From positions 208,690,001 through 208,754,000 of the forward strand of contig CM059583.1 of NCBI GenBank assembly GCA_030407085.1: a stretch of 64,000 bases of DNA. The letters are read 5' to 3'. The position numbers were made by a program, and so were the translations under genes. Source of the DNA: Trichopria drosophilae. Its lineage: Eukaryota > Arthropoda > Insecta > Hymenoptera > Diapriidae. The notes under the pieces are model-generated. The model searched no databases, had not been told where the DNA came from, and saw only the letters and a list, made by a program, of their open reading frames with translations. Below are positions 26,062-38,189 of this stretch, piece by piece; the stretch's first letter is position 1, and each line of letters opens with the position of its first letter.

Positions 26062-26109
26062 GAATGCCTTGTGGGGCCATATATTACATAGACCATCCAT
26101 CCTCGAGAG
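26062..26109 (+). other. Candidate 48-base in-frame cassette exon of IRSp53
   Basis: A perfect TACTAAC branch-site string (26045-26051) is followed by ATAATTTCAG (acceptor G at 26061), then 48 bases, then a donor GTAAGA from 26110. Forty-eight is a multiple of three. With the phase-1 junction shared by the two IRSp53 exons the insert is open: G-MPCGAIYYIDHPSSR-G, inserted between KALHG and AAAASR. Against it: the branch A is only about 11 bases from the AG, which is short. The insert would also interrupt a helix that is continuous in relatives. It could be a regulated isoform, an exon of an overlapping transcript, or chance. Confidence 0.3.
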
Positions 26110-28152
26110 GTAAGATGCATGTATGTTCTATTTTAAATAGATTGCCGATAATTGAACGGCGAATCCTCTTAGAAATGCAAAAACATTTTCTTTTCATTGG
26201 CATTCTGCGCGAATAGCCTGTCCAGGGTGCGGGTAATGAGGCTGTATAGCAATCTCCCGCAGGCGTTTAGGAATGCGATTAAGCGTTGATGGTTTCCTAA
26301 ATGTAAACGACCGAGCTTGAACGGTAATCGGGGTGGGAAATCGCCGTTGCCGCTTAAGGGTGTGCGTTTATTCGAAGAGCCTAGGCGTTAGGAATGACAC
26401 CGAACCTCGTCCGAATCATAACTCACCGGAAAATATCATTGTCGGTAGCACGAAATGCCAATCGCAATATTAAAATCGTAATGGATTATATCACGGGTGA
26501 ATTAAATGTAATGGGGGAACTCAATTTATTGCTGAACGGGCATATGAAATGTCAAAATGGAATGGGCATTATATATTGACGAAGTGAAATTGAAAAAATA
26601 TGTCCCTTCGTCATCAACAGTTCATCATCAACCGACGAGTATCATTAAGCGACAAACATCTTACTTTTGGCCTCGTGTTTCCAAGATGAAAATGTTCGGA
26701 TCTAGCTGAAACTTTTTTTTTAATTCGGAAGCTAGTACTTCACTTCGCTAGGTTCTCCACTTCAACTTCAAACAAATTTTACGGTGCTCGAGTAAACTTA
26801 TGTAATTAAAGAACAATTGAAACATCTGAACCTTTCCAATCATATTGAGGGAGGGGCTCCCGTCTCAAGCACGCTGGATTCGTGTCGAAGCATTTTGTTT
26901 TCTGAATATGGAAGAGGGTAACGATCAGCATTCAAGCGACAAGCTGTTACCCGGAATCCGTGAACTATCCTTATTCGTTGGCAATGTTCGAAAACGTGAC
27001 GGTATTCGGTAACTGCCTAGAATCGGAAGACGTGCGCGTATATATGTAACGCAGCTTTAAAGAATTGACACTTGGCCATTATTCAAAATCCTTCCTGATA
27101 TATTATGATTGCTCTAGATGCTGGAGCTTAATTTAAGTAAATCCAGTTAATGCTTTCAAATGGGTTTCGCATTTTTACAAATTAGAACTGTGGTACGTGC
27201 ATTCAAGGTTCCTGTAAAGGTATTGATTGACTTCCACTTGAAACCAACCTAGTGTTTGCATATATTATTGATATTTTTCTGTATTTTAAATTAGTTGGTT
27301 GACAACGCGAATTCCAAACTGTCGGATGTCGCCTATTTGAAACAGACAACAAAAATGGTAATTAGCAACGGTATTTTAATTGGGTAACTATCTTTCTCAA
27401 GTATTGGTAAAACAATCATAATCAGTAAGTAAAATCCCAAGTTTCCTGGAATCCAGAAGCACGTAAGTGATTTTTATCCAGGACTGAGTTATAAAATTCA
27501 GTGCAAGAGCGGATTATAGAGGGAACGTGCGAGCGAGACCAGTAATTACAACCTTCCGAACTGCAATCTTGTGCGTTGCTTGACTCGTCTGAAGTATAGT
27601 CCGTCTCTCCCGTTACTTATGCTCGAAGCTCCTTCCTTTTTTACCCGGTTTTTTGTAATTATCACCTCTCGGTGTCGGTTCTCTACGGGGGGAGACCGGC
27701 TGGCGAGCGTTGAGTCCCACTCTTGAAATTCCGCTCCTGGTTAAACTTGAACATCATATCACCGCGCGAGTCTGGTCGTTGGATAATGTCTGTAATAATT
27801 CTTCGACTTCTTTTCCTTGACACTTCAAGAATAGAGAAGAGACATTTTGTCAGGATCAAGATATTCTTCACTTCATGATACCGGCTATGAATTGAGTGGA
27901 ATATGCAAAGATTATTACAAAATGTTATTACAAACTATTATTTCGATGTCAGGCAGTCCAATTTGCTAATCCAGTCATCTTAAGCGACGGTTCATAATTA
28001 ACTTAACGAACATAGCGTAACTTTTTTAAATTTAAATGAAATAAAAAATAAAGACTCCAGAATCACAAATATTAAAAGATACCTAGGGCATTCTTGATTG
28101 TACAATTGGAATAATTTACGTCGCGATAAGTACAGTTATAACTTTGCAACAT

Positions 28153-28400
28153 TTAATTACATTTTGTGTGTATTCGCTTTGTCCATTTTCGTTGTAAGAT
28201 AGATGTTCGGCTGTTTCCAACCTTCTTTAACTTTTGGCAGAAAGAACTGCGAACAATTGCATTGTTTTTAAATTGGTACAAAATTTTGTTTTTAACATTT
28301 TTAACAATACCGCAAATAATACAGGGGGAAACTCCTAAGTTCATAACAAATTTGTTTTTTGTCGCACCTGCACAAATTCCCGGTAAAGTAGTCGGAAAGA
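28153..28400 (-). pseudogene. pogo/Tigger-type transposase fragment (N-terminal DNA-binding region)
   Basis: The minus-strand frame reads NKFVMNLGVSPCIICGIVKN then VKNKILYQFKNN, and after about 10 residues KKVGNSRTSILQRKWTKRIH. This follows the order of a CENP-B/Tigger DNA-binding region: a helix-turn-helix of the form GVS.STIS.I.KNK.KIL..F, then KR.R...Y..LE.ALLKWF..-R. Key positions such as GVSP, IVKN, KIL and the KW pair are recognisable. No DDE catalytic domain follows, and the frame stops at 28153. The frame is open further upstream (to 28425), but that part does not align. An old, inactive fragment; the assignment is by pattern only. Confidence 0.45.
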
Positions 28401-31400
28401 CGTCGATTGCCGTCGGGCACCACAACTACGCTTCTGCGCATGTGCAAAGGGCGATCGAGCAATGTTTACCGCTCGCCTTTTTCTTTGCATGTCCGCGAAT
28501 TTCCATACAGGAGTGTCAAAAAATAGTACACATATCGAGGGTGGAAACACATTACATACATACACTCTGGCGATATTGGGAACTCTCGGCGGAAAAAATC
28601 TGCTATTAGCCTTCGGCAGTGATAAAAGTCATTTTAATTTTAACGTCAAAGTGATCATTTTAGGATATCTAAAAATTATTTTTTAAACAATTGTTTATTC
28701 TAAATGCAAATCGTGAATCTTTTTTTATAAAATATGTGAAGTCCAGAGCGGAATGCTTCATAGGTGTTTAGAAAATAACTGTTTATTGTCTAAAATAGTA
28801 GTAATTTATTATTCTCTCCGCCGAAATGTACGAAAATTCATAAATTTTCCTTTTTTTTTGAATGGGGCAAAATTGTCTGTCAACCACTAATAGAATCGTT
28901 ACATTTCCAAAAAGTAACAAACTGTTATGTTTGATTCGTTAATCATTTTTGTAAAATTAATGTACCTCGGTAAACTTGTAGGAATCGATTGGAATGGATC
29001 CATTGGGATAGACGAACCCTGTCATTTTTCAGGCGACACCGGGGCAATCAGACAATCTGGTGACTTTACGACTGGCAAGTTCAAGGTGCTATTATTGGTA
29101 CACGACTCTGTCACTCGACCAGGGTCTCGGCGCAAAGTCCTCGAGGTTTGCTCGATAAGACGATCGATTCACTGTATATAAGAAGTATTTTTAAGATCTT
29201 GACGACACGACAAAGCATCGAGATTCATCGTTTCGTATTGTAGCTCGGTAGTCGTTATAAGCCTCCTTGGGGATGCTCGTTTTGTTGACCCGGCAATATC
29301 GGAGTACCACCGTCAAGCTCGTTTCGATAACGAGATGCGATAATAACAATAACGCGAATTATCTACCGTTGGTAGTTTCTGAAAAGTTACATCTGTGGTC
29401 CAAAACTTGTCTGCAAACGTCAGCATCATTAAATTTCAAATTTATTCTGTTTCGTTATAGCAAGGTAATTCTGCTGTAAAACTTTGATATTGAAATATAA
29501 AACCCAAAAGTGTGATCGCCTAACTATTTTGAATACCTGTATATGTATTGCAGAGTCGACACAAATAATGATAACCCTATGACTCCTCTGTCGTGATTCG
29601 TCATTCTTTGAATAGATGTCATAACCCTCAGATAACTTATTTACTTAAGGTTATAATTTTCAAAGATGACCGCTCAGCAAGTAAACTGTGATATAACTGA
29701 CATAGAGATAGGATTATGTGTTTTTTGCTGATATGAAAATGTAGAGATTAGTTCTGCACAGTATTTTGCGTCATTAAAATTCATTACTATGAACGTGAAG
29801 GATGAAGACGTCAGGAAAAAAGAACCGTCGACGTTCTTAACTTTGAATTATTCGTTTTGAAAGAATGCACGGAAAGTACATTTCTGATGTAAGTTGAGCA
29901 TGGATTTCACGATTTTCATTTTTTCGGTTAATTCGTATTGGTCCACTGACCTTCCAGATTTGGAACTTTTTTTAGTACATATTTTAAGCTCATATAGTTT
30001 ACTTATTTTAATCAGAGTTGTTGTGAATCTCTTCCTCACAATACAGTTTTTAAATAAATTTATTTGCATCACCGTAACGAATATGTATTTAGGATTTTTC
30101 CACTACGCATTTGAGATTTTGATAGTAATCCTTCCAGATTTGTAATGACTATACAGTTATAAAGTTCACCCTGATGCATCGTTAGCTCTATACTCAGAGC
30201 AAATACCGGATTTTTAAATTAATAATGACCAAATACGCGAATAATCGTACTAGACACAGAATGTACACACAAGCGTGTCAGGGATACTTCGCCGGATTAG
30301 GAATAGCTAAAGGTAACGTGGCCAACCACCTTTCTTTTGCATTACATACCAAATAAAAAATTCTACAGTTTTGCGTTTAATTCGGGGAGTTTGACGAGCA
30401 AATACTGAGCGAGTCGTTCTTCAATTCATGGTGGATCGATGGACAAATATTATATATATGTATAAATCTGTTCATGACAGGTTATTTGGAATATCTGGCA
30501 TGGAGGTTGAGTATTTGTCTAACTTTAATATGCAACTTATGAAAGTAATATGGCAATAAGGATTAAGCACCTCACGAAAGAAAAATCGCCAATTACCATT
30601 GGGGAAATGATCAGAAAGATGGTCTACAATTATGTTTATAGTACACCATATGTTTGGTCTCTTGGATTACGCAAATTGACTCCAGTAATTTTAGTATCTG
30701 TCCCATCTCACCCGACCAAAAAATAACTTTTAATAATTTCGACCACAATAAAAAATTAAAGACGGGAGTGGATGAAGTCTTATTGTGGATTTCAGTTCTT
30801 AGCTGGAATGCGCACGTTATAGCAGCTGAAAATTGAAGTGTCCCATCTCGCTCTAACGCACGCTATATAAAAAAGCAATATCCAAAAGTCCCATGTATTT
30901 AGTCTGACCATTTTGACATATCTAGTAAGATTTATGAAAACCTGTTTAAAAAGGAAAGCATCGGTTTATCCCTTCCGACCGAAGGCAATACATTTTTCGA
31001 TATTATCATTTACCATGTAGCATGGCTGTGGAGCCTTTATTAAAAATGTTATTGGCCTCGCAACATGCGGTCGAAATATTCAAATAAGCGGATTTTTTGT
31101 CGTTTAGTCCCTGACTTTCCGGAATTAAGAAAGTTTTTCCTACTCGCTGGCTCGAGTACGATGAGGTGACCTTGCTCCGTCCGTTGGGTGCCTTCCGGGC
31201 AGAGAGCATGGTTAGATGCTAATTCGAGTACTGCGGACGTTTTGCCGCGAAATATTCGGTATGGGGCCCTCCAACAGCCGGTTGTGAAAACAGCCCCTGT
31301 GCATCTCCACGCGAGAATGGTTGAGTCCGTACGGAGTGGCGAAGCATCGCACCCCTGCAGCTTTTTAGTACGCGCGGGGATTTCCGAATGGTAATTGGGA

Positions 31401-33847
31401 CGCCTGAATTATTGACGGGACGGCATGGGAACAACCGCTGCTTCCACACCGGAATTTCCCAATTTCTCTTTCCCTCTCCATTCTTGTATTTCCCCTTTCC
31501 GTCTTTCATGAGACCGAAATGAAGGAATAAATGTACTGCATTACGTCCTAAACGACTATGGTATAACCTTCTATTCTTTCCCGGCATCTATAGAATGGGG
31601 TTGAATGGATGCTTACATTTATTCGAGGCTAATTAAATAAGTTGATTGTACATAGACATCATTCTTTGACAGGTGTGTTTGTAAGCACTGGTGCATTTCG
31701 CTGTGCTATCTCTGTTGGTGATACAAGCACAAAGAAAAATAGCATTATTTTGAAAAATGTGAAGAGAACGAAGGGTTCGATTTTCGAGTTAAGGGTGTAC
31801 AAATACTCATGTTCCGTGTAGACACCGACTGGGTACTTAGGAAAAGAAAGTGCTCCAGGGCCGACTCATAGTCAGTGACGTAATATATTTAAGAAAGGAG
31901 CCAAAAGAAGGACAAATAGGAAGAGGCAGAGGAAGAAGAATGGCACGACGTTAAAACGAATGGCTGGAGTCTTTTCATGCGTCGCCTGATATACGAGCGG
32001 CGTATCTGATAACACGAGACTGGAGTGAATCTTCCTTTAGCGGGTTAAAAGTCTCGCTGGATATCACACCGAGGAAACGCGAGACATTTCCATCGAAACG
32101 TGAGAAAGAGACCTTGATAAAGAGCTGCTCACTAGCTCGAAAATCTCTAAACTCTGCTATATGATGTCGCTTCACATATACGCATTATCCTAATATACTC
32201 GTAATTAGGTGGATGCCTACTTTTGGTTTTATTTATTAGCTAATGTGAAGTAGTCATTCAAACTGAACGAAGGCGGTTATTGTGTTTGTTTGAATGGTAT
32301 TTATCTTGAGCTGTCAAGACTTTATAATACTGAGACAACTTTGAGTACTAATATAAATCAGTTATCTCGTTCAAACTGGATAGAAGCGAAGAAAACGCAA
32401 CAGTTTGGTTTTAAAGAAAAGAGGCGAATGTGGTAATGGCAATTTTGGTTCCGTTGATCGTTTCTAGGAGACCTAGAAATGCACGTTGATGAAGTTGTAG
32501 GTCGTCACCGCGCGATCAACCGCACTGCCTTCAGTAGGACGCTTTACGCTTGATGGGGTGGTGGGACGGTTCGAAGACGAATTGCATCACTCGAGATGTT
32601 GAGCGTTTGCATAATTAAACGCATTGCACGATCAAATTTCCATCTTCTTACGTGACGTTCGGGCTTAATTGAAGTTCAACTTCAAGTTTCGAATGAATCG
32701 GTTTATTTATTCAAACGAGTAGCATCGTTATTCCATCGTAGGAAGCTTAGAATAGCCTGTAAAAAGAGGTAGTTTCACGCCAATTGAATCTAAAAGTGTC
32801 AAGTAGGTAACTCCATTCTTAGCATCATTCTTTATAATTTTTCGTTATTGACAGGTTCTAATTGCAGCAAGTTCTAGTATTGCAAGATAATTTCGGCAAT
32901 CGCAACTGCGTCCCATCTGGATTTTACAATCTACCATATAATATTTTACCGTTTAATGGCCAGTTGCATTTTACAAGTCAACAAAATAAGCCCCTAACCG
33001 AAGCTATCGAACCCAGATGTTCCGAGATTGGATCTCGGGGATATCCCTACACCACTGTAGGTGTTAATTTTTTTTGTTAGATTTTCCTCTGCTTGCTACG
33101 TAGAAGTCTGGTTTCATCGCAAACTTAGAATGAGGAGGAAATTGCAGTTAAAAAAGTACCGGATAAATAGTAAAAGGTGTTAAAAATTAGCTACATTACT
33201 GGGAGACGTCGACGAAAGGAAGTATTTGAAAAATAGATCCGCATCTCGGTTCGAAAATAGCAGGCACCTACGCAAGCATTTAAAGGCGACGTCTAAAAGG
33301 TTTTCTGCCGTCTCCTAATTTCATGGTTCGACTAGCTACCTGGGGCAAGGAAAAGGAGCGGCAAGGGATGAAAAGGAAAAATAAAAAATGGCGCAAATTC
33401 TCCATTTCCCTGGCTCGGCACCCTTTCCTCTCCTCGCTCGAGTTCTTCTTTCACTTGACGCCATTGTAGAGCGTTATTATCCGGCTTGGGCGCACATTTC
33501 TCCCGCCGCAACGGAGCTGCGCGCTACTACTGCTGCAGTAGCTACTTGGAATTTATCGTTATTTGCGTTAATACCGGTCTCGTTGTCAGAAAAGCCTTGG
33601 CTACGAGCGCGACAGCATCGGAGACACCAGAATTGCAAGATCTTTGCGAAGCGACCGATAGCGCTTTCTATGTAGAATACGCAGACTTCCGGGGCGCGCG
33701 AGTTCTCTCTCTATATTGAATGACGCGTCTTACTACTTAATGAAATTATACCGCCGATGCGAGGAGGGTCTGACTGTCTCGAACGCTTCCATCTTGTTCC
33801 AAAATGTATCTTTCGTGATAGTAATAAATTGTATGAAGTAATTAATA

Positions 33848-34934
33848 ATATCCCTAATAGTACATGAACCTTACAACAATATTACAGTAACCTTAAATTG
33901 CGAGGTTGTAATATTAGCTGGAGGTTAAAAAATCTTTAAATAACCATACCTGCACCTTACATAACATGAAAACAATCGCCCAAATTCTTCCCAGGGACAT
34001 TGTAGGATAAGGTTAATTTAAGGTTTTTTTGACATTAATACAACATTATTAAAACCTGCCAAATATTAATATAACCTTATATAAACAGGGTGTTAAATAC
34101 AGGCGATGCAGTCGGGTCGGCCGATAGGGTAGTAAATCTACGCTAAAAAATGTAAATTAAGATGATTGAATAGATTTTTCAAAAATTGAATTCTGTACCA
34201 GAAATTCTAGTTACTTTCTTCGCCCTCTTAAAAAACACCAAAGTTATGAATTGGGAATTAACGGAGGATTTTTAGAATAAGTAAAAATCGTCTATTCTGC
34301 AAAATTTTCCATCAATTCTGAATTAATTTCGGTGATTTTTTTTAAGAGTTCAAAAATAATTAGAATTTCTTCAAATAAAAATATAAATTTCTAATTTATT
34401 TCCCCGACACCCTCCTAGCGGCTGCGGCCGGAACTGAAGTGTTGGGTTTCCCCGGGGATTCGACCTCACTGCTGAGTCGACTGGAATCCCCTTAAATTAA
34501 TATTTAGATATAGTTTTGATTTGTATTATTTATTATATTGTAAATATACTTTCAAAAATCGAAAACCAAATTCTAAATGTCAATTAATTGAAAAACACCT
34601 TTTTACGAAACTATTTAAAAATCCTATATATTATTTCGATTTTCTCCCTATTTCAGTAGTATCTTTTATCACCGTGAGCTGCCGCTTCCGTATTTATACA
34701 TTCTAAGACGAATTATTGACAACAGCATTAAATTAAACTTAGTATATTGTGTGGATATTTCAGTAATGTTATAGAAAACTTTATTGTAAAATTAGTGGCA
34801 TACTATATTAACATTACACATTAAGTTACATTTCTGGAAACAATTTATTAACGTTATGACAATATTTCGTTTTAAGCTTTAACGTTATAACCTTCCTGTA
34901 ACATTAACTCAAGGTTCTGTGCTATTAGGGATAT
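33848..34934. mobile_element. 1.09-kb foldback element with ATATCCCTAATAG ends
   Basis: The left end ATATCCCTAATAGTACA and the right end (reversed) ATATCCCTAATAGCACA match for 16 of 17 bases, followed on both sides by GAACCTT. Subterminal arms are rich in AACCTTA/TAAGGTT strings. A second hairpin lies inside at about 34228-34350 (CTCTTAAAAAACACC against GGTGATTTTTTTTAAGAG). The inner tract at 34410-34490 is GC-rich (GGCTGCGGCCGG, GGTTTCCCCGGGG). No coding capacity. Superfamily not assigned. Confidence 0.7.
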
Positions 34935-35112
34935 AATTGCTTAGTATAACGGATCTTGTACCAAGTCTTATTGAATATTATTATATTATATTCGCACATA
35001 AAACAACTCTTTCCAAAACATTTCCAAACTTCTATTTAGAATTTTTATATTGTCGAATATTCTGGAGAAATGGATGGCTTTTTATGTAGACGATCTAATA
35101 AAAAAAATGTTT

Positions 35113-36267
35113 AAAAACACGGCTTTGGCCTACAAAATAAGTACGAGGTACTCAAAACGTCGAGGTCAAAAAGGAAGATGTCCGCAAGCATACGTTATTT
35201 CCGCCCTGCAGATGAAACCCCTGAAAACTGATAAATTCGGTTAGAGTATGATAAGAGCTAACACCTAATACCGAATTTGAGTGTTTTATGGCGTGAGAAA
35301 GTTTACACATTTTTTTTTTAATTGATGTTGAAGTCGAGGATTTTACTTACAAGTACACTACTTAAGCTGACTAGCCAACTGAACTGCAAGTTGGTATATT
35401 TGTAGAACTCCTAAAAATAATCGATACGTATTTTTTTTATCGGCCAAAAAGAGGGTTTAAGAGTTGAAACTGATCCCTGAATTAATAATGTATAATAATA
35501 CACACGCAGATATGAAGGAAAACTTATTTCCAGAAAAGTTGGTGTCTGTGGATTTTTTTGGTCGCTAATTTCGAATCTTCGGAACCAAAGTGACAGATCA
35601 AATTTTACAAAGGTTTTCCGTTTTTATATACAAAATTATGACTCCAAAAATCTTTATATATAGTAGGTACTTTTTACGAAAAAACTTTTATAAAATTTGG
35701 CCCGCAATTTTCGATGCTCCATTTTGAATATAAAAAATTTTACTTCAGAATCAAAATCAGCGAACTAAAAAAATCCTCAGACAGCAACTTTTATGGAAAC
35801 GAGTTTTACTTCACATGTGCGTGCATGCTATTATACATTTTCAGGGATTTCGAGCAATTCAAGGATCAGTTTCAACTCATAAACCTTCTTCTTTGCCGAT
35901 ATAAAAAAATACGTATCAATTATTTTTCGGAGTACTGAAAATATGCCAATTTGCAGACCAATTAGCGTGTCACACTTGAATAGTGTTACTTGTTAGAAAA
36001 AAAGCTGTAATCTAAGTAGTAATAGACCGCAGTCTTTTATTGGTTGTATAAACAGACTGTTTCTACTTAGATTACTGCATTTTTCTACGCATTATCGGCG
36101 AGTTCAATAACGAATTTTCAAACATTCCCACATGTTAAAAGACTTAATTTTGGCATTAGGTGTCAGCTCCTATTATACTCTATCAGAATTTACCAGTTTC
36201 CGAGGTTCCACCTCCGGGCCGGAAAACATCTATGCTCGTGGGCATCTTTGTAGGCCAGAGCCGTCTA
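35113..36267. mobile_element. 1.15-kb long-arm foldback element
   Basis: The arms of about 480 bases mirror each other throughout. ACGGCTTTGGCCTACAAA at 35117 mirrors 36245-36263. GATACGTATTTTTTTTATCG near 35421 mirrors the sequence near 35903-35925. GAGTTGAAACTGATCCCTGA near 35462 mirrors ATCAGTTTCAACTC near 35868. The centre carries a degraded TCGCTAATTTCGAATC module at 35562 and a CTCCATTTTGAATAT at 35717. The right arm is interrupted by the 67-base palindrome at 36008-36074. The arms are diverged, suggesting age. Frames at 35050-35244 and 35714-35938 are repeat-derived. Confidence 0.75.
36008..36074. repeat. 67-base palindromic mini-element, copy A
   Basis: Begins TAATCTAAGTAGTAATAG and ends TTTCTACTTAGATTA, so the ends pair over about 13 bases. 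A second 67-base copy lies at 63082-63148 with 8 mismatches by eye. Here it sits inside the right arm of the 35113-36267 foldback with no counterpart in the left arm, so it inserted later. CTG flanks it on both sides (36005-36007 and 36075-36077), a possible short target duplication. Confidence 0.7.
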
Positions 36268-37028
36268 TTTTTATTTTTTGATTCTAGATAAATATTAAAC
36301 ACTTAATATTTTCTTTCTTCGACTCGTTCATGTGCATTTAAGGTCATTTGTTTTACCTTTCACTATATAACGAGACCCTCAAGTTGTCCAAATTTGCGTG
36401 AAACGTGCTTCATTCGCATGTTTCTGAGTGCCTGGGTTTCCCCACAATAATTCACTTCCTCGCCCCTGTTCAACTTTTGGTCTGGTTGAGGATAAATATC
36501 GCTCAGCGGGCCTCCATTTCTTTAGTGAGATTTCGGGGTCCGAGGCAGACTTCCACCGTCGTATCTCACTGATGAGTTAATACGCGGTGGATACTGAATG
36601 AAGCGCCATCCATAATTAAAAGAGACATTAGTGATAATCCAGCATGGAACAATTTTTTTACTCTACGTTATAATCGTACATAACTTTTTTTTTAATGATT
36701 AAAGAAAAAAGGTATATTATCAAATTTTGTTTCTTTCTTCTTCTTTTCCAAAATTTTTTTTTTTTTTTGTAAATAATTGTTTATAACTTTTTACACTTTA
36801 TTGCAGTCAGAATTTTATAACAGAATCTGAAAGAGCGATCAATGTTACGTCGAGACTGTTTTATCTCAAATTTGTGACCTCTTGGGCTCTAATGGTTTAA
36901 TATCTTTGATTTTTTTATTTTCTCGTTTGTCATACTTCTATATTTGTAAGAAAAAATTGACAATTACTGAAAATAGGTGAAATATGGCACATTTAAGATC
37001 TGAAATGAACCATTTAGAGGTTAGGTAA

Positions 37029-37135
37029 CCCTGGTAGAAATTGAGTCTAGTTTCTTTTCAGTTTAGTTACTTCCCATGTTAAAGGTGTAGAAAACTGGGC
37101 AATGCAATACAAAGCTGAGCAGATTTCTACCAGGG
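37029..37135. mobile_element. 107-base MITE with CCCTGGTAGAAAT ends
   Basis: Perfect 13-base terminal inverted repeats, CCCTGGTAGAAAT, enclose about 80 bases without coding capacity. No flush target duplication is visible, so the superfamily is open. Confidence 0.65.
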
Positions 37136-38189
37136 AGTGGGTAATCATTGTTTTTTAGAATCCTATTTATCCTGCGGTAAAATAATCAATATTTATGCGA
37201 TAAAATTTTGTGTTTTTGTTTTCTGTTGTGAAGCTGGATATGTGTACTAGAAATGAAATATTACATTTATCAGGCGCCATCTTGGAGACTTCATTTTGTT
37301 TTTTGAAAAAAATTCCCTGAGAAGAAAAAAAGTTAATATAAAAGACGCTACTAACTTTGGAATCGTTAATTATTTAAATAATCATCATATAATCAATGCA
37401 CAACGCATGATTTTTGCAAAGAACTGCCAGATAAATTCACAACGAAATAGCCAGTTGCTGCAGAGGAAGTCCAAAGCTATTAATTTGAGCTTATTTCAAT
37501 ACCATTGGTGATATTTAGATAAAAAGTTACAGCACGTATAAACAATCCTATAAAAATATACCATCGTCTTCTCTTAAATTGTCTGCATATTTTAAGCGTA
37601 TTTGGAAATAGTCCTACCAGTTCTATGCTTGTAAACATAAGTAGGCTGTTCTGAGTAAATACTGTTGGCTGAATTCCAAAACATCGCATAAACCTCGTAT
37701 CTTGCTTCCCATAAAGAGTCTTTCTTGCAAGAATTGCCAATATAGAAGATAACATTGGCTGCAGTTTCTTTCTTCGTTTCAGCCCCCATCGTATTAGTTA
37801 AGTTGAAATATTGAATTCGATTAAAAATAGAGATGAAACATATTATATTGGAAACTAATTTATCATTTTATTAAGTTAAGTAATATTTTATGATTATATG
37901 TTTGTTGTTCTTACTTCAAATATCAATAATTAGATAAAAAGTGAAAGTACATGACCGAAATAATATGTTGAAAGCATAGTAAACTTTGTGCTCCCTCTTA
38001 ACTTTGCACTTGAACCACATCTAACTTTGCACTCCAAAAATCATTGTATAAAACGATGTAAGCAACTCGAAAGATAATGTCGTTAACTATGAAGCTGCGT
38101 GGTATTTTCTTTGATTGTCATTTTATGACGGTATACAAGTAACTATTTCTACTTCAAATTCCTGAAAAAGTTACTGGTGTGCATTAAGC

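Larger units (their letters stand above)
22900..33780. other. Transposon-poor, GC-richer core of the large intron
   Basis: Across about 10.9 kb I find no foldback element, whereas the flanking 34-37 kb and 42-64 kb segments contain many. The core is a chain of GC-richer, CpG-containing blocks: about 22960-23390, 23590-24190, 25240-25840, 26210-26430, 26840-27060, 27470-27870, 28370-28580, 28930-29350, 31030-31600, 31800-32180, 32420-33090 and 33190-33780. Overlapping short frames occur on both strands in these blocks; I recognise none as protein. The likeliest explanation is intronic regulatory DNA under constraint, which is inference. Three local features (23011, 26062 and 28153) are listed separately. 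Confidence 0.4.

Noticed and set aside
28166..28609. 147-codon + strand frame
   Set aside because: It is antisense to the recognisable Tigger-like fragment and its peptide resembles nothing; treated as a shadow.
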